Assembly: GCA_902786205.1 (NCBI GenBank)
Contig: CADABQ010000002.1
Span: 172,586 to 209,520 of the forward strand
Length of the DNA: 36,935 bases
Origin: an uncultured Lachnospiraceae bacterium
Lineage (GTDB): Bacteria; Bacillota; Clostridia; Lachnospirales; Lachnospiraceae
Direction of reading: 5' to 3'
Shown here: piece after piece, positions 26,501 through 34,502 of the stretch
How the letters are laid out: each line of letters begins with the position of its first letter
Numbering within the stretch: position 1 is the first letter of the stretch
Position numbers and translations under genes: made by a program
The notes under the pieces: generated by a model
What the model saw: the letters and a program-made list of their open reading frames with translations, nothing else
Database searches by the model: none
Told to the model about the DNA's origin: nothing

Positions 26501-28717
26501 TATGGAGAATATAATGTAACGGTATCTGCTAGAGAAGAAATGATTTTAGATTTGAAAACTAGAATAAAAAGAAAATTAACTAGAATTTTTGGAAGATGGG
26601 ATGCAGAGCAGTTGGAAGTAGCGTCTAAACATTGCATTGGGATTGCAAAGGAATTAGATGGTAGCAGTTTGATGAAAGCATTAAATCCAAAAGATTATGA
26701 TATGAATAATTTTCTTGCATATGTTCTTACCAATGCATATACCAAAATAAGAGATGAAAAGAACGAACAGCCATATGAATATAAGGTTATGATTAGTTTA
26801 GATTCATATAAGCACTGGTTTAGAAATATGGGAGGAAAATTGGAACATTTTCCAGATTTTCTAGAATTGACGGTAGAACAGTCTAAACCAGATGAAGAGA
26901 AAAGAAATCAAAGAACTACCAGTATTATGGCTAAGTTGATTGAATGCAAGATTGCTTATGAAAACGAGGAAAGAGTAGAAAAAGCAAAGAAGCAGATTTG
27001 TAGTGGTTATGCAATATTAAAACAAATGTTTGATCCTAATTCGCAATCAGTTCAGCGAAGGTATTGGTATTCCCAACTTTATCGTGTTCTGGTGTTTCAG
27101 CATATTAATTATGCGGATAATGATTCAGGATTTACACGTATTGCAAATGATATGTTGGGAGTATTAGATGGAAACTTTACGATTCAATGGAGTGGTGAAA
27201 TTTATACTTTTTGGCTGAATCGGGATATGGAGAAAGAAGAACGAATTATATTGACTGACATTTCAGAAATTCCAGTAGAACAGGTAGTGTTTGGACAACA
27301 ATTGATTAAGGAAATGCTAACAGGGAAAAGTACAGGAGAAATCTGTGCATTTGAACCAATTATAGAAGAAAAAGAAGAACTCCTGTTACAAGAGGAAGAA
27401 GAGATGCCAGTACCTCCACTGCAAATGGAAACGATAGAGAATTTGCAAGAAGAAAGGGAGCAGGAACATATAGATGAAAAAAACTCAGAAATAGTTGAGC
27501 AGAAAGTAGAAGATACAAAAAAAGAAGTGAATACAGAAATGAAAGTGGAGGAGCAAAAGAAGCAAATTGAAATTCTTTTAGGAACCTCTAAGCTTTCAGG
27601 GGAAAATATTAGTTGGAATTATACAAATAAGGCTATGGCAAATCGACATTTGCTTATAACAGGTAAATCTGGACAGGGTAAGACATATGCAATTCAATGT
27701 CTTTTGATGGAATGTTCAAAAGCTCAGATTTCTTCCGTTATTTTTGATTATACAGAAGGATTTACTACAAAAAAACTGGATGAAGTCTTTCGCAAAAACT
27801 TAGAAGGCAACATCCGACAGAATATTATTAAGATAAAAAAAATGCCAATCAATCCGTTTAAACGGCATAATATCAACATAGAAGAAATTATAGGGAAAGA
27901 AATGCTTTCTGAGATGTCAAACGAGGACATTGCTATGTATTCTAAAGAAGATTCGGTTGCAGTGGCTTCTCGTCTTGCAAGTATCTTTTGTCATGTATAT
28001 TCTTTTGGAGACCAACAATCCGCTACCATATATCAGGCATGCAAAAAGGGAATTGATCTGTATGGTGATAAAATGAATTTTGAATTGTTTCGTGAATTAT
28101 TAGGAAAAATGGAAAATAAGGAAGCAAAGACGGTATTAAATAAATTAACTCCATTTTTAGATACAGCGTTATTTGATACAGAAGGGACAATGGATTGGAG
28201 TGAAATGCTATACAATCAAGGAATGGTGAATGTGATTCAACTCACACAAATACCGAGAGATATGCAGATTGCAGCAACAGAATTTATTTTGTGGGATATG
28301 TGGTACTATAGTTTACTAAACGGTGAAGAAGAAAAGCCCTTTGTGGTCGTATTGGATGAGGCTCAGAATCTTGATTTTGGAGAAAAATCGCCATCTAATA
28401 AGATACTTACGGAAGGAAGAAAGTTTGGGTGGTCAGGATGGTTTGCTACACAGTTCTTAAAGGGGCAGTTAAAAGAAGATGAAATTGGAAGGTTACAGCA
28501 AACATCGCAGCGTATTTATTTCCGTCCACCAGATAATGAAATTACATCTATGGCGGCGAGTATAGATCAAGATAGGGCGCATGCAGCAGAATGGATTAAT
28601 AAACTAAAAAAATTAAAAAAAGGGAATTGTATTGTGACTGGAGACAGTCTTTTTGGAGAGCATGGACAAAAATTAATGCCACTGCAAATTTCTATATCTA
28701 GTTTGCAAGAAAGATAA
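23522..28717 (+). CDS. dptH: DptH-like giant protein with C-terminal HerA/FtsK-type ATPase
   Basis: A 1731-residue protein. Residues 1-1290 are a large region of unknown fold. A glutamate-rich linker (about 1290-1350) leads to a HerA/FtsK-like motor: LLGTSKLSGENISWNY, then NRHLLITGKSGQGKT with Walker A at 1381-1388. Walker B is VVVLDEAQNL with D1612-E1613, and EGRKFGWSGWFATQFLKG carries the sensor-like element of HerA relatives. Such motors translocate DNA. DptH of phosphorothioation systems has this length and C-terminal ATPase, and the genes upstream fit DptF and DptG. GAGAGGAGTG precedes the ATG. The stop lies only a few bases from the 3' end of the converging tracrRNA gene. No nuclease motif was found by eye, so the cutting activity may hide in the N-terminal part. 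Confidence 0.65.
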   Translation: MKFCQNVVINKIKEQIAKMEGNKLILRVESFQNAEFYLELYRYFEKYCETKQMEFVAKLTLGAFEKLKEQPEAKFFVNELLKENVVDEKNRITFYRNEIAERKKVILFLGTEYAEDKAGLNELFLINPIILEEVIEKQYHLIFAEYQEIMMEQEKRKLDHFYQELFSYVARDYIHLSDIVDQLPRNIQSFEELMQILCERLYKDWGFPNFMSFPIGKLKEKGKIPLLEKANQFYLKSKLKSKTDIKKAYAKIEKYKECHEECEKNWVPSEEFPTFAMFEECLRAYIRGIDVEVNRERLCKLDFMLISEILDLKISKSSQKRDTVIKLYDEPFLMLSKAVCYAVSDMSEVEYDNIEMEVTQIGLAGIYGEEEQDDTVQNEQELWEKVCRYAGGVISFFNTNGYLGAKRNCCIEIKQDLFDKRQISEFIEEGVMKTLSSSNTLSKVKFVLRIKNGAKAIGETKFEWKFSEQDGWVNTFGELNEELFSKVYEKALIPFGVIENIEAYTSAKSMEEFYLQLPCSNICYENLVPLFMQRYGTEYPELSQRYKELGIAFENFCLFVDEYGFFSALQKKNIFDNVLEAYKEVGNYMANMQPDSGLFEDYKLFLNSFLLAGNTSPIQKDLEIDRCIVPAYHPATLEKIKEKIDFIQEGENEIYRLYFEEQITCTGKEMESKLDFYHQISYINSSVDLLKGKNGCLSTKKMFYGYGVFDEEQGEKNHFRGSSLQSSYQKYGVDYDADKFGQMSMESGVMLRYIKEYIATFPATTGDLKIGVIPEKNLQPVISSIYYITKYCGECIENLSLYLYLKTEQQNEKKWMMDWLEKSFEEESVVKVQVYIKQYEKESRLEGLLREQQLDLIFLDHVLTQKEVSFSNLDFVEKNYDLKFPMFCKPLPRSYKSVKREIELSQTQFSVSSIHTRVMYKSVKQIKKPVTIQPIVTQIVCMEEEKWRLVEQLHKSAKWIVCMDVGLDKHVLFNSEEQSDKYKMIGFSTGEGTYGEYNVTVSAREEMILDLKTRIKRKLTRIFGRWDAEQLEVASKHCIGIAKELDGSSLMKALNPKDYDMNNFLAYVLTNAYTKIRDEKNEQPYEYKVMISLDSYKHWFRNMGGKLEHFPDFLELTVEQSKPDEEKRNQRTTSIMAKLIECKIAYENEERVEKAKKQICSGYAILKQMFDPNSQSVQRRYWYSQLYRVLVFQHINYADNDSGFTRIANDMLGVLDGNFTIQWSGEIYTFWLNRDMEKEERIILTDISEIPVEQVVFGQQLIKEMLTGKSTGEICAFEPIIEEKEELLLQEEEEMPVPPLQMETIENLQEEREQEHIDEKNSEIVEQKVEDTKKEVNTEMKVEEQKKQIEILLGTSKLSGENISWNYTNKAMANRHLLITGKSGQGKTYAIQCLLMECSKAQISSVIFDYTEGFTTKKLDEVFRKNLEGNIRQNIIKIKKMPINPFKRHNINIEEIIGKEMLSEMSNEDIAMYSKEDSVAVASRLASIFCHVYSFGDQQSATIYQACKKGIDLYGDKMNFELFRELLGKMENKEAKTVLNKLTPFLDTALFDTEGTMDWSEMLYNQGMVNVIQLTQIPRDMQIAATEFILWDMWYYSLLNGEEEKPFVVVLDEAQNLDFGEKSPSNKILTEGRKFGWSGWFATQFLKGQLKEDEIGRLQQTSQRIYFRPPDNEITSMAASIDQDRAHAAEWINKLKKLKKGNCIVTGDSLFGEHGQKLMPLQISISSLQER

Positions 28718-28719
28718 AG

Positions 28720-28767
28720 AAAAAGGGAGCATCCTAATAGTGTAAAAACATTACCAGGATAGCTCCC
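28720..28767 (-). terminator. Terminator of tracrRNA (minus strand)
   Basis: On the minus strand GGGAGCTATCCT pairs with AGGATGCTCCC (one bulged base; arms at 28757-28767 and 28725-28735 in plus coordinates), followed by a U run from 28724 down. On the plus strand the hairpin is followed by ATAAAAG, so it should end dptH transcripts poorly. Confidence 0.85.
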
Positions 28768-28868
28768 ATAAAAGTTTAATTGTAATGATTGCCATACGCA
28801 ATCTAGACCCGAAGGCATTTAGTATACAATTTATTTTAACTCGCTATGTTATTCAGAATGGGAATAAC
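28720..28868 (-). ncRNA. tracrRNA of the type II-A CRISPR system
   Basis: The plus strand at 28843-28870 matches the last 28 bases of the CRISPR repeat at 26 positions, so the minus-strand RNA has an anti-repeat. It continues UAGCGAGUUAAAAU, which equals the S. pyogenes UAGCAAGUUAAAAU bulge and lower stem except for one base. Downstream are a UUCG-capped hairpin (GCCUUCGGGU, about 28807-28816), GAUUGC/GCAAUC (28787-28803), a 7-bp pairing of AAUUGUA with UACAAUU (28825-28831 with 28778-28784) that encloses both, and the terminator hairpin. Predicted length is about 149 nt. It guides RNase III processing of pre-crRNA and loads Cas9. Lying upstream of cas9 on the opposite strand is the S. pyogenes layout. 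Confidence 0.92.
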
Positions 28869-28874
28869 ACTATT

Positions 28875-28903
28875 ATTATAATCCACAACACAAAAAAATG
28901 CAA
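28875..28903 (-). promoter_or_regulatory. tracrRNA promoter
   Basis: On the minus strand TTGCAT (28898-28903) and a perfect TATAAT (28875-28880) are 17 bases apart, placing the start near 28868, within the first bases of the anti-repeat. Only a short tracrRNA form is therefore predicted. Confidence 0.8.
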
Positions 28904-28919
28904 GTAAAAAATAGATTGA

Positions 28920-28948
28920 TTGACAGAAAATAATTAATGTATTAAAAT
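28920..28948 (+). promoter_or_regulatory. cas9 operon promoter
   Basis: A perfect TTGACA (28920-28925), 17 bases, then TAAAAT (28943-28948). The start would be near 28955, with AGGGGA eight bases before the cas9 ATG. It is divergent from the tracrRNA promoter; the two -35 elements are 16 bases apart. Confidence 0.8.
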
Positions 28949-29002
28949 TTAAAAATACAGATACGTGTAATTTTTTACAAAATGAAAAAGGGGATAAAAT
29001 AA

Positions 29003-32000
29003 ATGAAACAAATACTGAAAAAAGTACAGGGATATAATATTGGTTTAGATATAGGAACAAATTCTGTAGGATGGGTAGTGACAGATGAAAATGCAAACCT
29101 TTTGCAATTTAGAAAGAAAAATATGTGGGGGGCAAGGCTTTTTGAAAAAGGAGATACTGCACAAGGGCGTAGATTAAGTAGAAGTACTCGGAGACGGTAC
29201 GATAGAAGAAGACAGCGCATTCATTATTTACAGGAAATGTTGGCAACTATGGTTTTACCAATTGATGAAAGCTTTTTTATCCGTTTAAATGAAGCGTTCT
29301 TGTGGAAAGAAGATAAATCTGTACAGAGCGATTATATATTATTTGCAGATAAACAGTTTACAGATCGAGATTTTTATAAACAGTTTAAAACAATCTATCA
29401 TTTACGAAAATTTTTGCTAGATACAAAGGAAAAGGCAGATCCGAGGTTTATTTATTTAGCGTTGCATCATATGATAAAGTATCGTGGAAATTTTTTGTAT
29501 CAGGGACAGTCCTTTGATGTCGTAGAAAATGTACAGGAATCTTTTAGAGTTTTATTGGAAGAAATGTATGAACAGCTTGGAAAAGAGTGGGAATATGGGG
29601 AACATTTTGACGATATTCAGCGGATTTTAGAAAATACAACTATTGGAAAGAAAAGCAAGCAAGAGCAGATTGCAGCGATACTAACAGAACAGTATGGAAA
29701 TAAAAAATTAGCCAATGAAGTGACGAGGGCATGTCTAGGATATAGTTTTGATTTGACAGTTGTTATGGAGAATGAAAACTTGTTAGACGAAAGTGGGAAA
29801 AAAATAAAAATATCCTTTTCAGATAGTAAATATGAAGAACAAGAATTAGAATTACAAAATAGATTAGAGGAAAAGTTTGCTGTTATAGAGGCACTAAAGC
29901 GTATTTATAATTGGCTTGTTTTAAAGGATACCTTGAGAGGAAAAAAATATATAAGCGAAGCCATGGTAAATAAATATGAAGCGCACCACGAAGATTTAGT
30001 GAAGCTAAAGAGACTATTTCGTACCTATTTGTCAACAGAAGAATATAGTTGTTTTTTTCGGAAAGAGAAGCAAAAAGACAAATATATTTCTAACTATGTG
30101 AATTACAGAAAAGGTGCAGAGCGTTGTTCGAAGGAAAAATTATATAAAGCCATACATGAATTGTTTGATACAGTAGCAAAGGATGATGTAGTATACCAGG
30201 AAATAGTTGAAAAAATGGATCAGGGAGAGTTTTTGACAAAACAAAATGAAGTAAGTAATGCGTATATTCCGTACCAATGTAATGAAGTAGAGATGAAACG
30301 TATTTTAAAGCAACAAGGGGAATTTTATCCAGAGTTAAAAGAAAATGCAGATAAAATTTTACAATTGTTGCTGTTCCGTATTCCATATTATGTAGGACCA
30401 TTGGTAGATGAGAAACAATCAAAATTTGCATGGATGAAACGAAGAACGGGGATGGAACAAGTAAAAATTTATCCATGGAATTTTGAACAGGTAGTGGATA
30501 TAGATCAAACAGCAGAAGCATTTATTACTAGAATGACTAACTATTGCACCTATTTACCAGAAGAAAAGGTGTTACCAAAGCAGTCCCTTTTATATTCAGA
30601 ATACGAACTATTGCAGGAATTAAATAAAATCAAGATAAATGGAAAATTTTCGTTGGAGACCAGAAATAAAATTATAGAACAATTGTTTAAGAAGCAAAAG
30701 AAAGTTACAGAAAAGCAGTTAAAAAAATGGCTTGTGCGAGAACAGTATTGCACAACGAAAGTAACGGAGAAAATGGTAAAATTAGATGAAAATGTATACT
30801 ATATTACTGGTTTTCAAAAGGAAAATGAATTTGCCTCATCACTGACTTCATACATAGATTTTACTAAGATTTTAGGGGAAATCACAGAAAGAAATCGTAA
30901 AATGATAGAGGAGATTATTTATTGGCTTACTGTATTTGAAGAGAAAAGTATTGTAAAGCGAAAAATTCAAAAAAAGTATGGCAATGAAATTAATGACAAG
31001 CAATTGGCACAAATCTTGAAACTTAATTATTCAGGTTGGGGAAGATTTTCGGAAAAATTTCTAAATGGAATCAAGGGATTTGATAGACAGGGACAAAAGA
31101 AGACCATTATGGAACTTTTACGAGAGGATTCACGTTTGTTAAATATAATGCAAATTATCAACAATGAAGAAATGGGCTTTTGCAAAATAATAGAAGCAAA
31201 TCAGAAAAAATTATATGGAAATGAAAATTTATTAGATGTAGTACAGGAATTACATGGATCACCAGCAATTAAACGTGGTATCTGGCAAAGCTTAAAAATT
31301 GTAGAGGAAATTATTTCTATTATGGGGGGAGTACCTCAAAATATTTTTATTGAGTTTGCTAGAGAAGATGATGATAGGGTACGTACAAATAGTAGAGTAA
31401 AACAGATTGAGCGCTTATATAAGAAATTTAAGGAAGAAGTCAATGATTTTAATGAACATGCAGCAAATGAATTAAAGGAAAAACGATATCAAAATCGAAT
31501 AGATGAAGAGAAGGTCTTTTTATATTTTATGCAAAATGGAAAAAGTCTGTATTCTGGAGTGACATTAGATATTGATCGTTTGAATGAATATGAGGTGGAT
31601 CATATTATTCCACGTACTTTGGTAAAAGATGACAGCTTGGAAAATAAAGCATTAGTATTAAAAGGTGAAAATCAGCAAAAAGGCGAGGGGTTGATTCCTC
31701 ATGAATGGCAGAATCGGCAAAAGGAAGTTTGGAAAAAACTTTTAAGCTGTGGTTTAATGGGAAAGAAAAAATATGCAAATTTATGTAAGGAAAGTTTTGG
31801 AAACGAAAAAGAACAGAAACATTTTATTGCTCGTCAGATTGTAGAAACCAGACAGATTATCAAACAGGTAGCGAATATTTTGGCACAATATTACCAAGGG
31901 GTAAACGTTGCAGCAGTAAAGGCTAGTTTAGGTAGTGAGTTGAGGGAAAACTATATTATAGAGAAAAAAGACGATAATGGATTTTTTATGGAAAATAAAT

Positions 32001-33148
32001 CATATACCATGCTTAAAAGTCGAAAGATAAATGATTTTCATCATGCACAGGATGCATATTTAGCATGTGCAGTGGGGCTTTATATAAAAGCGGCATTTCC
32101 TAAATATGAAAAAGAAATTGATTATGAGGGATATCGAAAGTATTATCAAAAAAAGAATCAACAGAAAGATGGTGTTAGAAATGAAAAAAGACAATTTTTC
32201 TCTTATGTAATGTCTCGTTTTTCAGAACAAATAGTAGACAAAGAAACTGGAGAAATTTTGTGGGATGGTACACAAAAGTTAGCATACATAAAGAAAATAT
32301 TTGGATATCGGGATTGCCTCATTACAAAAAAATTAGAAGAGAATACAGGAGAATTTTATAAGCAGACAATTAATGCAAAACCAGAGAAGGGAAAAGAAAA
32401 TAATACAAAATTATTACCAATAAAAAAGGGACTTTCCGTTGAAAAGTATGGTGGTTATCAGGGAGGAGAAGCTGCATATTCCTGCTTGGTGAGGTATCAA
32501 CAAGGGAGAAAAACAAAGGTATCGATGGAAAAAATTTCAGTGATAATTGCAAAGAAGATTGCAGAGAAAGAAGTCTCTTTAGATAGGTATTTGAAAGAAA
32601 AATTAGGAGTAGAAGAAATTGTTATTTTACGAAAAAAAGTGATGAAAAATCAATTGATTGAGGATGGCGATGGAAATAGATTCTATTTAACAGCAGCAAC
32701 AGAAGTAGTGAATGCAAAGCAATTCATATTAGATGGAAAACATCAGCATTTGTTGCGTACAATTGCAATTATGGAAAAAGGAGAATACTATGGATATCGT
32801 TTGGATGAGTTGGAGAAAAGCATGGATGAATTATATGCATATTATCGAATGAAGATACAACAGCAGTATCCAGCATATGAAAGTATTGTAAAAAAGATTG
32901 TAGAAAGCCATGTATATGAAAGCTTGCATGTAGAGGAAAAAATAAAAGCGGTACAAGAAAAGGGAAAGTTTTTAATACAATTACTACGTTTAACTGAGGC
33001 AAATGCAGAATGTATAGATTTAAAGACAATTAGTGATGGTAGATTAGCTGATCGTATAGGAAGAAAAAATCACTATACAATCAAAGAAGGTATAAAATTT
33101 ATTGATCAGTCTATTACAGGATTATATGAAAGGTATATGACGGTTTAA
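29003..33148 (+). CDS. cas9: Cas9 endonuclease, type II-A
   Basis: A 1381-residue RNA-guided DNA nuclease. RuvC-I is YNIGLDIGTNSVGW with D16, followed by the arginine-rich bridge helix (SRSTRRRYDRRRQR). RuvC-II is IFIEFARE with E784, HNH is YEVDHIIP with H867 plus N881 and N890, and RuvC-III is HHAQDAYL with H1014 and D1017. These match S. pyogenes D10, E762, H840, N854, N863, H983 and D986. All catalytic residues are intact. The PAM-interacting domain begins near KYGGYQGGEAAYS and ends GRKNHYTIKEG, then QSITGLYERY. By eye the residue matching R1333 is kept and that matching R1335 is asparagine, so the PAM may not be NGG. It is transcribed with cas1, cas2 and csn2, possibly attenuated by the hairpin at 33210. 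Confidence 0.97.
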   Translation: MKQILKKVQGYNIGLDIGTNSVGWVVTDENANLLQFRKKNMWGARLFEKGDTAQGRRLSRSTRRRYDRRRQRIHYLQEMLATMVLPIDESFFIRLNEAFLWKEDKSVQSDYILFADKQFTDRDFYKQFKTIYHLRKFLLDTKEKADPRFIYLALHHMIKYRGNFLYQGQSFDVVENVQESFRVLLEEMYEQLGKEWEYGEHFDDIQRILENTTIGKKSKQEQIAAILTEQYGNKKLANEVTRACLGYSFDLTVVMENENLLDESGKKIKISFSDSKYEEQELELQNRLEEKFAVIEALKRIYNWLVLKDTLRGKKYISEAMVNKYEAHHEDLVKLKRLFRTYLSTEEYSCFFRKEKQKDKYISNYVNYRKGAERCSKEKLYKAIHELFDTVAKDDVVYQEIVEKMDQGEFLTKQNEVSNAYIPYQCNEVEMKRILKQQGEFYPELKENADKILQLLLFRIPYYVGPLVDEKQSKFAWMKRRTGMEQVKIYPWNFEQVVDIDQTAEAFITRMTNYCTYLPEEKVLPKQSLLYSEYELLQELNKIKINGKFSLETRNKIIEQLFKKQKKVTEKQLKKWLVREQYCTTKVTEKMVKLDENVYYITGFQKENEFASSLTSYIDFTKILGEITERNRKMIEEIIYWLTVFEEKSIVKRKIQKKYGNEINDKQLAQILKLNYSGWGRFSEKFLNGIKGFDRQGQKKTIMELLREDSRLLNIMQIINNEEMGFCKIIEANQKKLYGNENLLDVVQELHGSPAIKRGIWQSLKIVEEIISIMGGVPQNIFIEFAREDDDRVRTNSRVKQIERLYKKFKEEVNDFNEHAANELKEKRYQNRIDEEKVFLYFMQNGKSLYSGVTLDIDRLNEYEVDHIIPRTLVKDDSLENKALVLKGENQQKGEGLIPHEWQNRQKEVWKKLLSCGLMGKKKYANLCKESFGNEKEQKHFIARQIVETRQIIKQVANILAQYYQGVNVAAVKASLGSELRENYIIEKKDDNGFFMENKSYTMLKSRKINDFHHAQDAYLACAVGLYIKAAFPKYEKEIDYEGYRKYYQKKNQQKDGVRNEKRQFFSYVMSRFSEQIVDKETGEILWDGTQKLAYIKKIFGYRDCLITKKLEENTGEFYKQTINAKPEKGKENNTKLLPIKKGLSVEKYGGYQGGEAAYSCLVRYQQGRKTKVSMEKISVIIAKKIAEKEVSLDRYLKEKLGVEEIVILRKKVMKNQLIEDGDGNRFYLTAATEVVNAKQFILDGKHQHLLRTIAIMEKGEYYGYRLDELEKSMDELYAYYRMKIQQQYPAYESIVKKIVESHVYESLHVEEKIKAVQEKGKFLIQLLRLTEANAECIDLKTISDGRLADRIGRKNHYTIKEGIKFIDQSITGLYERYMTV

Positions 33149-33209
33149 GTAGTTGCGGATTAAAAGAAGGAAACAAAAATTTTCTATGGAATATTTTGCA
33201 GTAATTTAT

Positions 33210-33261
33210 GAACCAATGATAAAGCAATTTTAAATCATTGCTTTATCAAATGGGTTCTTTT
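33210..33261 (+). terminator. Hairpin with T-run between cas9 and cas1
   Basis: GATAAAGCAAT (33218-33228) pairs perfectly with ATTGCTTTATC (33237-33247), extended by GAACC/GGTTC at the base, and is followed by TTTT. It sits in the 167-base gap before cas1 and may end or attenuate cas9 transcripts, lowering adaptation gene expression. No strong separate cas1 promoter was identified. Confidence 0.65.
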
Positions 33262-33315
33262 GTAGGAAACTTAAATATAAAAATATGAAAGTTGTATACA
33301 GGAGAGGAATAAAAA

Positions 33316-34185
33316 TTGAGTTGGAGAACAATAGTGATTAAAAGTCACGCAAAGTTAAATTATAAAAATGATTATCTTCTGGTTCGTTCGGATGATGTGA
33401 AAATGATTCATTTATCGGAAATTAATACGATTATTATTGATTCTACACAGGTTTCGCTGACTTCTTATTTGCTGTGTGAATTAATAAAAAGAAAGATTAA
33501 AGTGATTTTCTGTGATGAAAAAAGAAATCCAAGTAGCGAATTGGTTCCATATTATGGAAATTTTCATACGAGTAAAAATATAGAAGAACAGATACGTTGG
33601 AATACAGATTTTGCTAGATTAGTATGGACACAGATTATAAGGCAAAAAATAGAAAATCAGGCAATTCTTTTAGAAAAATTGGAATATGATACGAGTGAAA
33701 AACTGCGAGAATATATAACAGAATTAAAGTATTTTGATGAGACGAATAGAGAGGGACATGCGGCTAAGGTATATTTTAATAGCTTATTTGGAAAGGGATT
33801 TTCTAGAGATGATGTAAACAACATTAATGCGGCATTAAATTATGGGTATGCAATTTTATTATCCAATTTTAATAAAGAAATTGTAAGCAATGGTTATTTG
33901 ACACAACTTGGAATTAAGCATACCAATGAGTATAATGCCTTTAATTTATCCTGTGATCTAATGGAACCATTTCGGGTAATTGTAGATGAATTTGTATATC
34001 AAAATATGGAATTGGAAGTAACACCTGAATTGAAGATGCAATTGGTGGGTTTGTTAAATAAAAAAGTATGCTATTGTGGGAAAGAGTACTTCTTAACCAA
34101 TGCCATTCAAATGTATGTAAAGAAAGTGTTTGAGACGCTGAGAAAAGTCAATTTGGAAAACTTAGCGTTATATGTATTTCAATGA
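33316..34185 (+). CDS. cas1: Cas1 integrase, type II
   Basis: A 289-residue metal-dependent integrase that inserts new spacers together with Cas2. The start MSWRTIVIKSHAKLNYKN is typical of type II-A Cas1. The metal ligands are E146 in EGHAAKVYF, H202 in GIKHTNEYNAFN and E217 in LMEPFRVIVDEF. The start is TTG at 33316, nine bases after AGGAGAGG, and the N-terminus fits relatives exactly. Its last codons overlap the start of cas2 by four bases. Confidence 0.96.
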   Translation: MSWRTIVIKSHAKLNYKNDYLLVRSDDVKMIHLSEINTIIIDSTQVSLTSYLLCELIKRKIKVIFCDEKRNPSSELVPYYGNFHTSKNIEEQIRWNTDFARLVWTQIIRQKIENQAILLEKLEYDTSEKLREYITELKYFDETNREGHAAKVYFNSLFGKGFSRDDVNNINAALNYGYAILLSNFNKEIVSNGYLTQLGIKHTNEYNAFNLSCDLMEPFRVIVDEFVYQNMELEVTPELKMQLVGLLNKKVCYCGKEYFLTNAIQMYVKKVFETLRKVNLENLALYVFQ

Positions 34186-34502
34186 GTTATCGATTTATGA
34201 GAGTAATGGTATTTTTTGATTTACCCACAATAACCGTAGAAGATAGGCAGGAATACATAAAATTTCGTAAATTTTTGTTACGGGAAGGCTTTATTATGAT
34301 GCAGGAATCTGTGTATTCAAAGTTGGTATTAAATAGCGGAACGGCTACGTTAGTAAGAAATAAAGTACGAAAGAACAAACCACATGCCGGTTTGGTAGAG
34401 GTGCTGACAATTACAGAAAAACAGTTTAGTGGTATTGAATATATTTCGGGAACTGCACAACAGACGATTTTGGACACCGATGAAAGGTTGATTATCATAT
34501 GA
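34182..34502 (+). CDS. cas2: Cas2, CRISPR adaptation protein
   Basis: A 106-residue ferredoxin-like protein that bridges two Cas1 dimers during spacer integration. The RVMVFFDLP strand carries the conserved aspartate D13, and the EGFIMMQESVYSKL segment is typical of type II-A Cas2. Four-base ATGA overlaps link it to cas1 upstream and csn2 downstream, giving coupled translation. Confidence 0.96.
   Translation: MSYRFMRVMVFFDLPTITVEDRQEYIKFRKFLLREGFIMMQESVYSKLVLNSGTATLVRNKVRKNKPHAGLVEVLTITEKQFSGIEYISGTAQQTILDTDERLIII

Noticed and set aside
28720..28767. Hairpin as the terminator of the dpt operon
   Set aside because: The hairpin has a proper T-run only on the minus strand, so it was assigned to tracrRNA; termination of the dpt transcript remains open.
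28836..28870. An isolated, degenerate CRISPR repeat upstream of cas9
   Set aside because: It lies just downstream of a good minus-strand promoter and continues into tracrRNA helices, so it is the anti-repeat and not a stray array remnant.
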